Numbered from the stretch's first letter, positions 26,234 through 34,368 are shown. The stretch is DNA of 34,823 nucleotides from Dehalococcoides sp. JdFR-56 (GCA_002011495.1 MTNR01000021.1:1-34823), one strand, 5' to 3'. Numbers and translations are program-made. The notes: generated by a model not told the origin, from the sequence alone.

Positions 26234-26280
26234 TTGACAACCTGTCAAGGGTAATTGTATACTAAGTTGGTAACCTTAGT
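26234..26280 (+). promoter_or_regulatory. cysH-like operon promoter with overlapping dyad operator
   Basis: TTGACA (26234-26239), 18-bp spacer, TATACT (26258-26263), dyad ACTAAGTTGGTAACCTTAGT (26261-26280). Confidence 0.75.
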
Positions 26281-26354
26281 CAACTTTCATCTGGGGGATG
26301 AGAAGAGACAAGGGGCAGAAATAGCTAATCTCAACAGAAAAGAGAGGTGAAGAG

Positions 26355-27080
26355 ATGGAGGAGAAAGTCGCGCACGCCAAGGAGTTGATTGAGGAGGCGG
26401 TGAGGAGCTACCCCAAGATAGCCGTGGCCTGCTCTTTTGGCAAGGACAGCATGGTTACGGTTCATCTGGCCAGAGAGGTGGCTCCTGAGATAAAGGTCTT
26501 CTCGATAATGACGCCATACAAGCCGAGGGAGACCTTTGAGTATCTCAGAAAAATGAACCAGGTGATGAACCTCGGCGTCACGGTGTATATGGTGGCGGAC
26601 AGCATTCCTGAAATTCTCCAGGACGGGTCTCTGGAGGTGGTGTTACTGCCCACTGAGGAGTTCCACCAGAAGGCAGCGCAGGTTAAGGCCCAGACCGGCA
26701 AGGAGATTTATGCCATAAACCCGGACGAATGCTGCCGGCTGCTCAAGGTAGAGCCCACCAAGGTGGCGGTGAGTGACTTGGAGGCTTGGATCTGCGGGCT
26801 GAGAAATACTGAAGGCAGGACCAGGGAGGACTACCAGGAGGTGGAGCGGAAGGGTGGGCTGATCAAGGTAAACCCGATTCTGACCTTCACCGAAACCGAT
26901 ATTTGGAAGTATATGGCCACCCGGGGGATTGAGCCGCATCCCTGGTACCGCCGGGATTACCGCTCCCTGGGCTGCGAGCCCTGCTCTCACCCGGGAGGGG
27001 AGCTGGAGCGAGACGGGAGGTGGCAAGGCACCAGCAAGTGCGGCGGCGAGTGCGGTATCCACACGCAGCGGCTGAAGTAG
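26355..27080 (+). CDS. CysH-like (APS/PAPS reductase family) protein
   Basis: ACSFGKDSMVTVHLA; ECCRLLKVEPTKVAVSDLEAWICGLRNTEGRTR; YRSLGCEPCSHPGGELERDGRWQGTSKCGGECGIH (CC + CXXC cluster ligands and C-terminal ECGIH). Confidence 0.88.
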   Translation: MEEKVAHAKELIEEAVRSYPKIAVACSFGKDSMVTVHLAREVAPEIKVFSIMTPYKPRETFEYLRKMNQVMNLGVTVYMVADSIPEILQDGSLEVVLLPTEEFHQKAAQVKAQTGKEIYAINPDECCRLLKVEPTKVAVSDLEAWICGLRNTEGRTREDYQEVERKGGLIKVNPILTFTETDIWKYMATRGIEPHPWYRRDYRSLGCEPCSHPGGELERDGRWQGTSKCGGECGIHTQRLK

Positions 27081-27147
27081 GCTGGGCGCTTGCCAGATAA
27101 CCTTTGCGGTATAAGGCGAGCGGAGCGGATTTTGAGGGCGATTTGGC

Positions 27148-27372
27148 ATGGAAACTCGCTGGAGAAGCATCATAAAGGCGGTGAGCTGGCGGATTGTGGC
27201 CACCATGGTTACTTTTCTGGTAGTCTATTTTTTTACCAGAGAGGAGATACTCTCGCTGGAAATAGGCCTGATGGACGCGCTGCTGAAGATAGGCGTTTAT
27301 TTCAGTCATGAGAGGCTGTGGAATAAAATCGGTTTTGGCCGGAGGAAGGTCAGAGAGGACTACATGATATGA
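27148..27372 (+). CDS. DUF2061-type small membrane protein
   Basis: METRWRSIIKAVSWRIVATMVTFLVVYFFTREEILSLEIGLMDALLKIGVYFSHERLWNKIGFG matches the DUF2061 pattern. Confidence 0.8.
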   Translation: METRWRSIIKAVSWRIVATMVTFLVVYFFTREEILSLEIGLMDALLKIGVYFSHERLWNKIGFGRRKVREDYMI

Positions 27373-27393
27373 GATACCCGGCAGGAGCGGGAG

Positions 27394-28374
27394 ATGGCGC
27401 AGGAGCAGTTTTGTGACCATAGATTGAGGGTGTATTCTGACATAACGCAGCTAAGAGCCAGCCCAGAGAACCCGACGCCACTGGTCAGGCTGAATAGAAT
27501 CAGCCGCAACAGGAGTTTTCCCATCTATCTCAAGCTGGAGAGATACAACCCCTTCGGCTCGATCAAGGACAGGATTGTCTATGAGATGCTCAAATCTCTG
27601 GCCGTGGGAGATAGGACGCTGGTTGAGCCGTCATCAGGCAATACCGGGATTGCCTTGCTCTGCGTGGCCAATAGCCTGGGGATACCGGTGGAGGTGGCGG
27701 TCCCGGAGAGGATTCCCGAGGAAAAGAAGGTGATGCTGAAATTTCTGGGGGCGAGGAAGGTGTGGGAGGCTGATGATGCCCTCTGCCCCAGGTTCCCCTC
27801 CGAGGGGGCCAGGGGCGTGGTCAGCGCCCTGATCAAGAGCCCAGCGACCAAGGACCGCTATATCAGCCCGAATCAGTATGAGAACGAGCTCAATGTGCAG
27901 GCCCATTATCAGGGCACCGGGCCCGAGATATGGCGGCAGACGAGGGGCAAAATCACCCATTTTTTTGCCGGGTTTGGCACCTGCGGGACGATAACCGGCG
28001 TGGGCAGATACCTCAAGGAGCAAAGTCCAGAAATCAAGGTCATCGCGGTGGAGCCCTCCTCCTCGGACCATAAATTGCCGGGCATGAAGAGGATTACCGG
28101 CCTGAGCGAGGAATACATACCCAAGATTCTGGACCGCTCGGTGATTGATGGGGTGGTGGAAGTAACCGACGAGGAGGCGTATACTACCGCGGCTGAGTTG
28201 GCCAGAAAGGACGGAATCCCGGCCGGCCCGAGCACCGGGGCGATACTTCACGCTGCCTTGCGCTACGCCGAATCAAACAAGGGTCTGGCGGTGGTTATCT
28301 CGCCCGATGACGCCTTCAAATATACCAGTTTCTACCAGGATTTTCTGGAGCAAGGTTCCCCTGATAAGACGTAG
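27394..28374 (+). CDS. cysK: Cysteine synthase family PLP enzyme
   Basis: NPTPLVRLNRISRNRSFPIYLKLERYNPFGSIKDRI, EPSSGNTGIALLCVANSLG, GFGTCGTITGVGRYLKEQ, AGPSTGAILHAAL. Confidence 0.88.
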   Translation: MAQEQFCDHRLRVYSDITQLRASPENPTPLVRLNRISRNRSFPIYLKLERYNPFGSIKDRIVYEMLKSLAVGDRTLVEPSSGNTGIALLCVANSLGIPVEVAVPERIPEEKKVMLKFLGARKVWEADDALCPRFPSEGARGVVSALIKSPATKDRYISPNQYENELNVQAHYQGTGPEIWRQTRGKITHFFAGFGTCGTITGVGRYLKEQSPEIKVIAVEPSSSDHKLPGMKRITGLSEEYIPKILDRSVIDGVVEVTDEEAYTTAAELARKDGIPAGPSTGAILHAALRYAESNKGLAVVISPDDAFKYTSFYQDFLEQGSPDKT

Positions 28375-28384
28375 TGGTGCGGAC

Positions 28385-28411
28385 GAGAGCCTCAACTGGC
28401 ATCTGGCTCTC
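28385..28411. terminator. Weak hairpin between convergent genes
   Basis: GAGAGCC (28385-28391)/GGCTCTC (28405-28411); no U-tract on either side. Confidence 0.3.
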
Positions 28412-29147
28412 AATGTTCGCTCAGTTCCTTCATGCCTAAGAACTTACCGTGCCAGGAGTGGTACCATACCTGTCCGGTGTAGCCATTGACGCTGAGCATT
28501 CCGTATATCTTTCCATCTTTCAGGACGTGGAGCGTGTAGTAGCCGTAGAAGCGGTCAGCTTCCTCGGCCACCTCTGCCCCGGGGAGATAGCCATTGATGA
28601 ATTCCTGGGCGTATTCTCTGGCCTGCGCTTCATCCACGGTCATCTCGCCGGCAGCGCCGGGGGTGCCCCACATCATGCCTGACATCATCCCGTACTTGGT
28701 ATTCCACATCATGTTGGGGCCTGGTTCAGGATAGAGGTCTCCGGTGTAGGGGTCTATCAGGGCCTCAAAGGCGTGAAGTCCGGTGCTCTTCTCTGCGAAT
28801 TCAACGTAGAAGTTGTAGGAAAACTCCATGATCTCTGTGACTTCAAGGTCAGGGTCATGGCGCTCCCGCAGGTAGTCATCAACTATCTCAAGCGCCTGGT
28901 CTATGCTTATCCGCTGCTCTTGGTTCTGGTATTGGCCTTCTCGTTCCATCATGCCACCGCGACTGCTGCCCCACGGATGCATCATACCCCCGGGCCCCAT
29001 CATGCTGCCGGGTCCCATCATACCGCCGGGGCCCGCCGGTGGGCGGTAGCTCGACGCAGTCTCAGGGGAAGCGCAGGCGGTGATTGCCAGCAGCCCTGCC
29101 CCCAGCAGTATGGCCAGCGGTGCCATGAAGGCTAGCTTTTTCATCAT
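28410..29147 (-). CDS. Lipoprotein with Met/Gly-rich N-terminal repeats and two PepSY-like domains
   Basis: Lipobox-like LLAITACASP; GPGGMMGPGSMMGPGGMMHPWGSSRGGMM; ISIDQALEIVDDYL...EFSYNFYVEF...DPYTGDLYPEP; second domain MTVDEAQAREYAQEFINGYLPG...FYGYYTLHVL..GYTGQVWYH. Confidence 0.7.
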   Translation of the reverse strand: MMKKLAFMAPLAILLGAGLLAITACASPETASSYRPPAGPGGMMGPGSMMGPGGMMHPWGSSRGGMMEREGQYQNQEQRISIDQALEIVDDYLRERHDPDLEVTEIMEFSYNFYVEFAEKSTGLHAFEALIDPYTGDLYPEPGPNMMWNTKYGMMSGMMWGTPGAAGEMTVDEAQAREYAQEFINGYLPGAEVAEEADRFYGYYTLHVLKDGKIYGMLSVNGYTGQVWYHSWHGKFLGMKELSEH

Positions 29148-29226
29148 GTTACCTCTCTTACGTGGTTGCTTATCGTCATTTTAAGCTCGGGGATGCCATT
29201 TGTGTATGACCTAAGTCACATACAGC

Positions 29227-29256
29227 TTGGGAAATGCTTGGTTAATATATTATAAT
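29227..29256 (+). promoter_or_regulatory. Candidate promoter for SHOCT/methyltransferase pair
   Basis: TTGGGA, 18-bp spacer, perfect TATAAT (29251-29256); RBS AAGGAG ahead of ATG 29286. Confidence 0.5.
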
Positions 29257-29285
29257 TAAAAGATTTTCATGCGAAGGAGTGACCA

Positions 29286-29522
29286 ATGTGGTATTGTGGT
29301 GTAGGCACGGGCTGGTGGGCATGGCTCGGCGGTATCTGGGTGGTGCTGTTCTGGGGTGGCCTCATCGCGCTGATAGTCTGGGGGATAAAGAGGCTAACCG
29401 AGTCCTCCAGCTCAGCGATGGTGAGGCATAGTCCGCTAGACATCGCCAGGGAGCGCTACGCCAGGGGTGAAATCTCCAGAGAAGAGCTTGCCCAAATAGA
29501 GAAGGACCTAACCCAGCGATGA
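29286..29522 (+). CDS. Small membrane protein with C-terminal SHOCT domain
   Basis: N-terminal TM GIWVVLFWGGLIALIVWGIKRL; SPLDIARERYARGEISREELAQIEKDL. Confidence 0.85.
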   Translation: MWYCGVGTGWWAWLGGIWVVLFWGGLIALIVWGIKRLTESSSSAMVRHSPLDIARERYARGEISREELAQIEKDLTQR

Positions 29523-30151
29523 CAGAGGAAGAGGTCAGAGCCACCCAAGCGGCCCAGAGACGGTACAACCGCATCGCCCCTCTTTACGACTTCATGGAGG
29601 GGCTGGTGGAGCGGTCCCGCTACTCCCGCTGGCGGGAGATGCTCTGGGGCAAGGTGGATGGCAGCCGCATCCTTGAGGTGGGCGTGGGCACGGGGAAGAA
29701 CTTCCCTTACTATCCCCAAGATGCCGAGATAACCGCCATAGACTTCAGCGAGAAGATGCTAAAACGTGCCAGAGCCAAGGCAGAGAAGCAGAAGGTGAAG
29801 GTGCGGCTGGAGCAGATGGACGTGCAGCAGCTTGATTTTGATGATGACAGCTTTGACACAGTGGTGGGCACCTTTGTCTTCTGCTCGGTCCCTGACCCGG
29901 TGCGCGGACTAAAGGAAGTCAGGCGGGTGTGCCGGCCAGGGGGCAGGGTGCTTCTGCTTGAGCACGTGCTCAGCGCCAACCGCCTGTTAGCTTGGCTCAT
30001 GAATTTGGCTAATCCGCTGGTGGCCAGCCTCATCGGCCCAAACATCAACCGGCGCACTGTGGAGAATGTAGCTAAAAGCGGGCTAAAGGTGGAGCAGGTC
30101 ACTGACCTGGCCGCGGGCATCTTCAAGCTGATTGAGGCAAGAAAAGTATAG
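29519..30151 (+). CDS. Class I SAM-dependent methyltransferase (UbiE-like)
   Basis: RILEVGVGTGKNFPYYPQDAEITAIDFSEKML; DTVVGTFVFCSVPDPVRGLKEVRRVCRPGGRVLLLEHV; ATGA overlap with upstream gene. Confidence 0.9.
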   Translation: MTEEEVRATQAAQRRYNRIAPLYDFMEGLVERSRYSRWREMLWGKVDGSRILEVGVGTGKNFPYYPQDAEITAIDFSEKMLKRARAKAEKQKVKVRLEQMDVQQLDFDDDSFDTVVGTFVFCSVPDPVRGLKEVRRVCRPGGRVLLLEHVLSANRLLAWLMNLANPLVASLIGPNINRRTVENVAKSGLKVEQVTDLAAGIFKLIEARKV

Positions 30152-30180
30152 CCGCTCTCCGCTACCACTTTTTAGAGGTC

Positions 30181-30214
30181 TTGACATGGTGACAGGGCGA
30201 TGTTATCATGATAA
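30181..30214 (+). promoter_or_regulatory. Promoter with 12-bp perfect palindrome over the -10, upstream of ArsR-type regulator
   Basis: TTGACA (30181-30186), 17-bp spacer, TATCAT (30204-30209); palindrome TTATCATGATAA (30203-30214). Confidence 0.7.
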
Positions 30215-30258
30215 TGGTTTAGCAATTACGCAGATGTTAATGAAAGGAGCCTGCGGAG

Positions 30259-30612
30259 ATGGCCATGGACCGGTGTGAGGCCCACGCTGTGGACCAAGAA
30301 AGGGTGGCGGCGACCAAGAAGAAGCTCCTTGACGATGCCGTATATACCTCACTGGCGGAGACATTTGCCGCTCTGGCTGACTCCAACCGGACCAAGATTA
30401 TTTACAGCCTGATCGGGCAGGAGCTCTGCGTCTGTGATATCGCCTCCGTGGTGGGCATATCGGAATCGGCGGTTTCCCAGCACCTCCGAATCCTGCGCAC
30501 CCTGCGGCTGGTGAAGCAGCGCAAGGATGGGCGGATGATGTACTATTCCCTGAACGATGACCACATCCAGACGCTGCTGAACGTTTGCCTGGAGCATGCC
30601 CGGCACGGCTAG
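30259..30612 (+). CDS. ArsR/SmtB-family metal-responsive repressor, CadC-like
   Basis: N-term DRCEAHAVDQERV, LADSNRTKIIYSLIGQELCVCDIASVVGISESAVSQHLRILR, C-term DDHIQTLLNVCLEHARH. Confidence 0.93.
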   Translation: MAMDRCEAHAVDQERVAATKKKLLDDAVYTSLAETFAALADSNRTKIIYSLIGQELCVCDIASVVGISESAVSQHLRILRTLRLVKQRKDGRMMYYSLNDDHIQTLLNVCLEHARHG

Positions 30613-30673
30613 TTTTTATTTTGGCTAATTGATTTAGCTACTGCGCAATCAATAAAACAAAAACAGGTGGTTT

Positions 30674-31387
30674 TTGGCTATGGGGCAGGGTAATGCCACT
30701 GAGAGCAAAGGGTTAAAAGCGCCAGCCTACTACCGGCAAGAAGCCTGGGACAAGTTTGCCCGGTGGTATGACCCCTTGGTGAAGCTGGTTTTGCTCCCTT
30801 TTGGTGGGGAGGGAAGGTTGCGGCGGAAGTTTGTGGATTTCGCCGCTCCGAAAAGAGGGGAGCAGATGCTGGATGTTTGTTCGGGCACGGGGACGCTGGC
30901 TTCAGTCATCGCCGAGAGGGTTGGTGGTGACGGCAAGGTGATAGGAGTAGACCTTTCTCTTGGCATGATAAGGGTAGCCCAGAAGAAGGTGAAGTCGTCG
31001 GTAACCCGCTTTCAGAGCGCCAACAGCGAGAGCCTGCCTTTCCCGTCCAGCATCTTCCATAGCGCGTTTATTTCCTTTGGCCTGCATGAAATGCCGGAGA
31101 GTGCTAGACAGAATACCTTAAGAGAGATTCACCGGACTTTGAAACCCGGGGGCTATCTTTTTGTCCTTGACTACCATCTACCCCGAGGTGGGGTCGCCCG
31201 GTTTATCATTAAGGCTTTGGTGAGGCTTTTGGAGGAGGATTTCACCTATAAGATGCTGCTGGAGGAGAGTTTGACGGTGGAGGTAAAACAGGCCGGGTTT
31301 GTTATAGAGAGGCGTGAGCTTATCTCCGCGGGCGCCATTCAGATGATCCGGGCGCGAAAGATATCGGAGGAGGGCGCTATTGGCTGA
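30674..31387 (+). CDS. Class I SAM-dependent methyltransferase (UbiE-like)
   Basis: EQMLDVCSGTGTLASVIAERVGGDGKVIGVDLSLGMIRVAQKK; LREIHRTLKPGGYLFVLDYHLP. TTG 30674 or ATG 30680 start. Confidence 0.88.
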   Translation: MAMGQGNATESKGLKAPAYYRQEAWDKFARWYDPLVKLVLLPFGGEGRLRRKFVDFAAPKRGEQMLDVCSGTGTLASVIAERVGGDGKVIGVDLSLGMIRVAQKKVKSSVTRFQSANSESLPFPSSIFHSAFISFGLHEMPESARQNTLREIHRTLKPGGYLFVLDYHLPRGGVARFIIKALVRLLEEDFTYKMLLEESLTVEVKQAGFVIERRELISAGAIQMIRARKISEEGAIG

Positions 31388-33686
31388 AAAGAAGGTTTTA
31401 AGAGTTACCGGCATGGACTGTGCTGACTGCGCCGTCCAGATTGAGGAAGCGGTCAGCCGGGTTAGGGGGGTTAAGTCGGCCAAGGTATATCTGGGAAGCT
31501 CCACCCTGGTGGTAACCCCTGAGTCTGAAGGCTTGGATATGAGCGCTATCGCCCAGCAGGTTAAAAAGCTGGGATATGGCATTGAGGATGATGAGGCAGT
31601 GGCCCGGGTGACCCTGTATGTGGAGGGGATGGACTGCGCTGATGAGGTGGAGGTCATTGACAAGAAGCTAAAGGGCATGGAGGGGGTCCGTGGCTACCAA
31701 GTGAATCTGGTGAACCAGAGCCTGAATCTAGTCTATGAGCCGGCGCTTGTTTCCCCCCAGGATATCGTCAGGGCCATCGCCGAGACAGGGATGAAGGCGC
31801 GCCTGGAGCGGGCCAAGCGCCAGGTAACACCCTGGTGGCAGGAAAGGCGCATTGTCCTTCTCTTCATCTCTGGTGTTTTCACCTTGACTGGTTTCATTTT
31901 GGGCTGGCTGGGGCTGCCTCACTGGGCTGACCAGGTCGCCTTTGGCGCAGCCATCGTTACTGGCGGCTATTACCCGGCCAGAATGGGCCTCGCTGGGCTG
32001 CGGGGATTAAAGTTGAATATCTACACGCTGCTGATAGCCGCCGCCCTGGGGGCCATCGCCCTCGGCCTCTGGCATGAGGCAGCTCTTTTGGTGGTCATCT
32101 ACTCGCTGGGCTCGGTGCTGGAGAGCTATGCCGTGGACAAGGCCAGGGGGTCTTTAAGGGCGCTGATGGCCGTTGTCCCCAGAGAGGCGCTGGTAAAAAG
32201 GGATGGCGAGGAGGTGGTGCTGCCGGTGGAGCAGGTGAAGGTGGGGGATATCATCATCGTCCGCCCTGGGGAGAAGGTGCCGCTTGACGGCGTGGTGGTG
32301 GCTGGCGCATCCACCGTGGACCAGGCCCCGGTTACCGGGGAGTCAATCCCCGTAAGCAAGAATGAGGGTGATGAGGTCTTCGCCGCCACCATAAATCAGC
32401 GGGGCTCGCTCGAGGTGCGGGTGACCAAGCTCTCCCAGGATACCACCTTGGCCAAGGTGATCCACTCGGTGGAGGAGGCTGAGGCCAGGAAGTCAAGCTA
32501 CCAGCGCTTCGCTGAGACCTTCGGCCGGTACTATACCCCGGCCATGTTCGGGCTGGCCTTTCTCACCGCAGTGGTGCCTTCAGCTTTTGGGCAACCCTTC
32601 ACCCCGTGGTTCTACCGTGGGCTGGTGGTGCTGGTGGTCTCCTGCTCTTGCGGTCTAGTGCTTTCTGTGCCGGTGGCGGTGGTGGCCGCCATCACCAACG
32701 CGGCCAGAAGGGGTATCCTGATCAAGGGTGGGGCTTACCTTGAGGCGGCCTCTGGCCTCAAGGCGGTGCTCTTTGATAAGACGGGAACGCTGACCATTGG
32801 TCGACCTCAGGTGACCGATGTGGTCACCTTCAACTCCTCGCGCGAGGAGGTTCTCTCCCTGGCCGCGGCGATTGAATCACGTTCCGAGCACCCTCTGGCC
32901 GATGCTATCGTGAGGCGGGCGAAGGAGGAGGGGAATTCCCTGCCTGAGGTGGCCGAATTTGAGGCCATCACCGGCTTGGGGGCTAGGGCCAGGGTAAATG
33001 GCAGTCTCTATTACATCGGCAGCCGGCGGCTGTTTGAGAGCTTGTCCGTGCCGCTGGCTGGTGCCGAGAAGGAGCTCAGTCGCCTGGAGAGCGAGGGCAA
33101 GACGGCGGTGCTCTTGGGCAACGAGAGGAGCGCTCTGGGGGTTATCGCCGTGGCTGACCAGCTTCGCCCTGAGGCTGCCGAGGCGATCGGGGCGCTGAAA
33201 CAGGCTGGGATAAAGCACGTGGTGATGCTGACCGGGGATAGTGAGGGAACGGCCCGCGCCATTGCCCGGCAGGCAGGCGTGGATGAATACTATGCTCAAT
33301 TGCTACCTGATGACAAGGTGGAGCTGGTAAAGGGGCTTAAGGCCAAGTATGGAAGGGTGGCCATGGTGGGTGATGGGGTCAACGATGCCCCGGCCATGGC
33401 TACTGCTGATGTGGGCATTGCCATGGGGGCGGCGGGGACTGATGTGGCCATAGAGACCGCAGACCTAGCCCTCATGTCTGACGACCTCTCCAGAATACCC
33501 TATGCCCTCAAGCTCAGCCGCAGGTCAATGGCCAACATCAAGCAGAACATAGCCTCAGCGCTGGTGATCGTCGCCTTCCTGGTGCCAGCCGCCCTGTCCG
33601 GGTTCGTTGACCTGGTGCCCGGACTGCTCATCAACGAATCCGGCATGCTGATAGTTATCGCTAACGGGCTTCGGCTGCTCCGCTAA
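31380..33686 (+). CDS. Heavy-metal P1B-type ATPase (ZntA/CadA-like) with CSC transmembrane motif
   Basis: HMA domain RVTGMDCADCAVQIEEAV and degenerate second copy VEGMDCADEVEVI; DKTGTLTIGRP; SEHPLADAI; MVGDGVNDAPA; VVSCSCGLVLSVPVAVVAAITNAA. Confidence 0.94.
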   Translation: MAEKKVLRVTGMDCADCAVQIEEAVSRVRGVKSAKVYLGSSTLVVTPESEGLDMSAIAQQVKKLGYGIEDDEAVARVTLYVEGMDCADEVEVIDKKLKGMEGVRGYQVNLVNQSLNLVYEPALVSPQDIVRAIAETGMKARLERAKRQVTPWWQERRIVLLFISGVFTLTGFILGWLGLPHWADQVAFGAAIVTGGYYPARMGLAGLRGLKLNIYTLLIAAALGAIALGLWHEAALLVVIYSLGSVLESYAVDKARGSLRALMAVVPREALVKRDGEEVVLPVEQVKVGDIIIVRPGEKVPLDGVVVAGASTVDQAPVTGESIPVSKNEGDEVFAATINQRGSLEVRVTKLSQDTTLAKVIHSVEEAEARKSSYQRFAETFGRYYTPAMFGLAFLTAVVPSAFGQPFTPWFYRGLVVLVVSCSCGLVLSVPVAVVAAITNAARRGILIKGGAYLEAASGLKAVLFDKTGTLTIGRPQVTDVVTFNSSREEVLSLAAAIESRSEHPLADAIVRRAKEEGNSLPEVAEFEAITGLGARARVNGSLYYIGSRRLFESLSVPLAGAEKELSRLESEGKTAVLLGNERSALGVIAVADQLRPEAAEAIGALKQAGIKHVVMLTGDSEGTARAIARQAGVDEYYAQLLPDDKVELVKGLKAKYGRVAMVGDGVNDAPAMATADVGIAMGAAGTDVAIETADLALMSDDLSRIPYALKLSRRSMANIKQNIASALVIVAFLVPAALSGFVDLVPGLLINESGMLIVIANGLRLLR

Positions 33687-33722
33687 CAGGAGCTCACTTT
33701 GTGGGGAAGACCTATGGCGGCC

Positions 33723-33998
33723 CTAGGCCTCGCTGGAGACGACCAGTTTAGTGCCCTCTGGGGTATCTTCGGCATCGATGGTGATTCCCTGAAGGGCATC
33801 AGCCAGCTCCTTTTCCACCAGCAGCACTTTGGCATCCTCGTGTTCTATCGCTTGGTCTCCGTCCCTCTCCACGTCTATGGATAGTCCAAGCTGACCTTGC
33901 TCATTGGCGGTGAGCCGCAGGCAGGCTGAAGGCTCGTTGGTGTTGGCGCTCAGTATCCTCTTCAGCTCCTGTTTGGCGCGTTCAGTAACTTCCAGCAT
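33723..33998 (-). CDS. HesB/IscA-like fold small protein lacking the C-terminal cysteines
   Basis: MLEVTERAKQELKRILSANTNEPSACLRLTANEQGQLGLSIDVERDGDQAIEHEDAKVLLVEKELADALQGITIDAED. Confidence 0.65.
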   Translation of the reverse strand: MLEVTERAKQELKRILSANTNEPSACLRLTANEQGQLGLSIDVERDGDQAIEHEDAKVLLVEKELADALQGITIDAEDTPEGTKLVVSSEA

Positions 33999-34056
33999 TA
34001 TTCCTACCTCCTTGGTTTTTCTTTTGGCAGGCTTATCTCATGGCCAAGGGGTGCCC

Positions 34057-34368
34057 CTAGAACCGTCGCTGCCTTCCTCCGTAAGAATCACCGCCTCTCC
34101 GCCCCCGGTATGACCCCCCTCTATCATCGCGAGGCCGGGCCGCATTGACATTCAGCACCCGGTCCTTTAAGGTTTTCCCATTGAGTCCGGTGATAGCCGC
34201 CTGACCCTCGGACACTGATGGCATCTCCACAAATCCGAATCCTTTTGACCGTCCACTGAACTTGTCCATGATGATATCCACCGACTCAACTTCTCCGAAA
34301 GCGAGGAACTCCTGGCGCAATTCCTCCTCGGTGACATCATAAGATAGGTTGCCCACGTATATTTTCAT
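34057..34368 (-). CDS. RRM-type RNA-binding protein with Gly/Arg-rich tail
   Basis: MKIYVGNLSYDVTEEELRQEFLAFGEVESVDIIMDKFSGRSKGFGFVEM (RNP2/RNP1), RGGSYRGRRGGDSYGGRQRRF tail. Confidence 0.95.
   Translation of the reverse strand: MKIYVGNLSYDVTEEELRQEFLAFGEVESVDIIMDKFSGRSKGFGFVEMPSVSEGQAAITGLNGKTLKDRVLNVNAARPRDDRGGSYRGRRGGDSYGGRQRRF

Noticed and set aside
29210-29226. CRP/FNR-like site around TGTGTATGACCTAAGTCACATACA
   Set aside because: Arm spacing does not fit TGTGA-N6-TCACA or TTGAT-N4-ATCAA; only an imperfect dyad.
30674-31387. Methyltransferase as arsenite methyltransferase (ArsM)
   Set aside because: Only one cysteine; ArsM-type catalytic cysteines absent.
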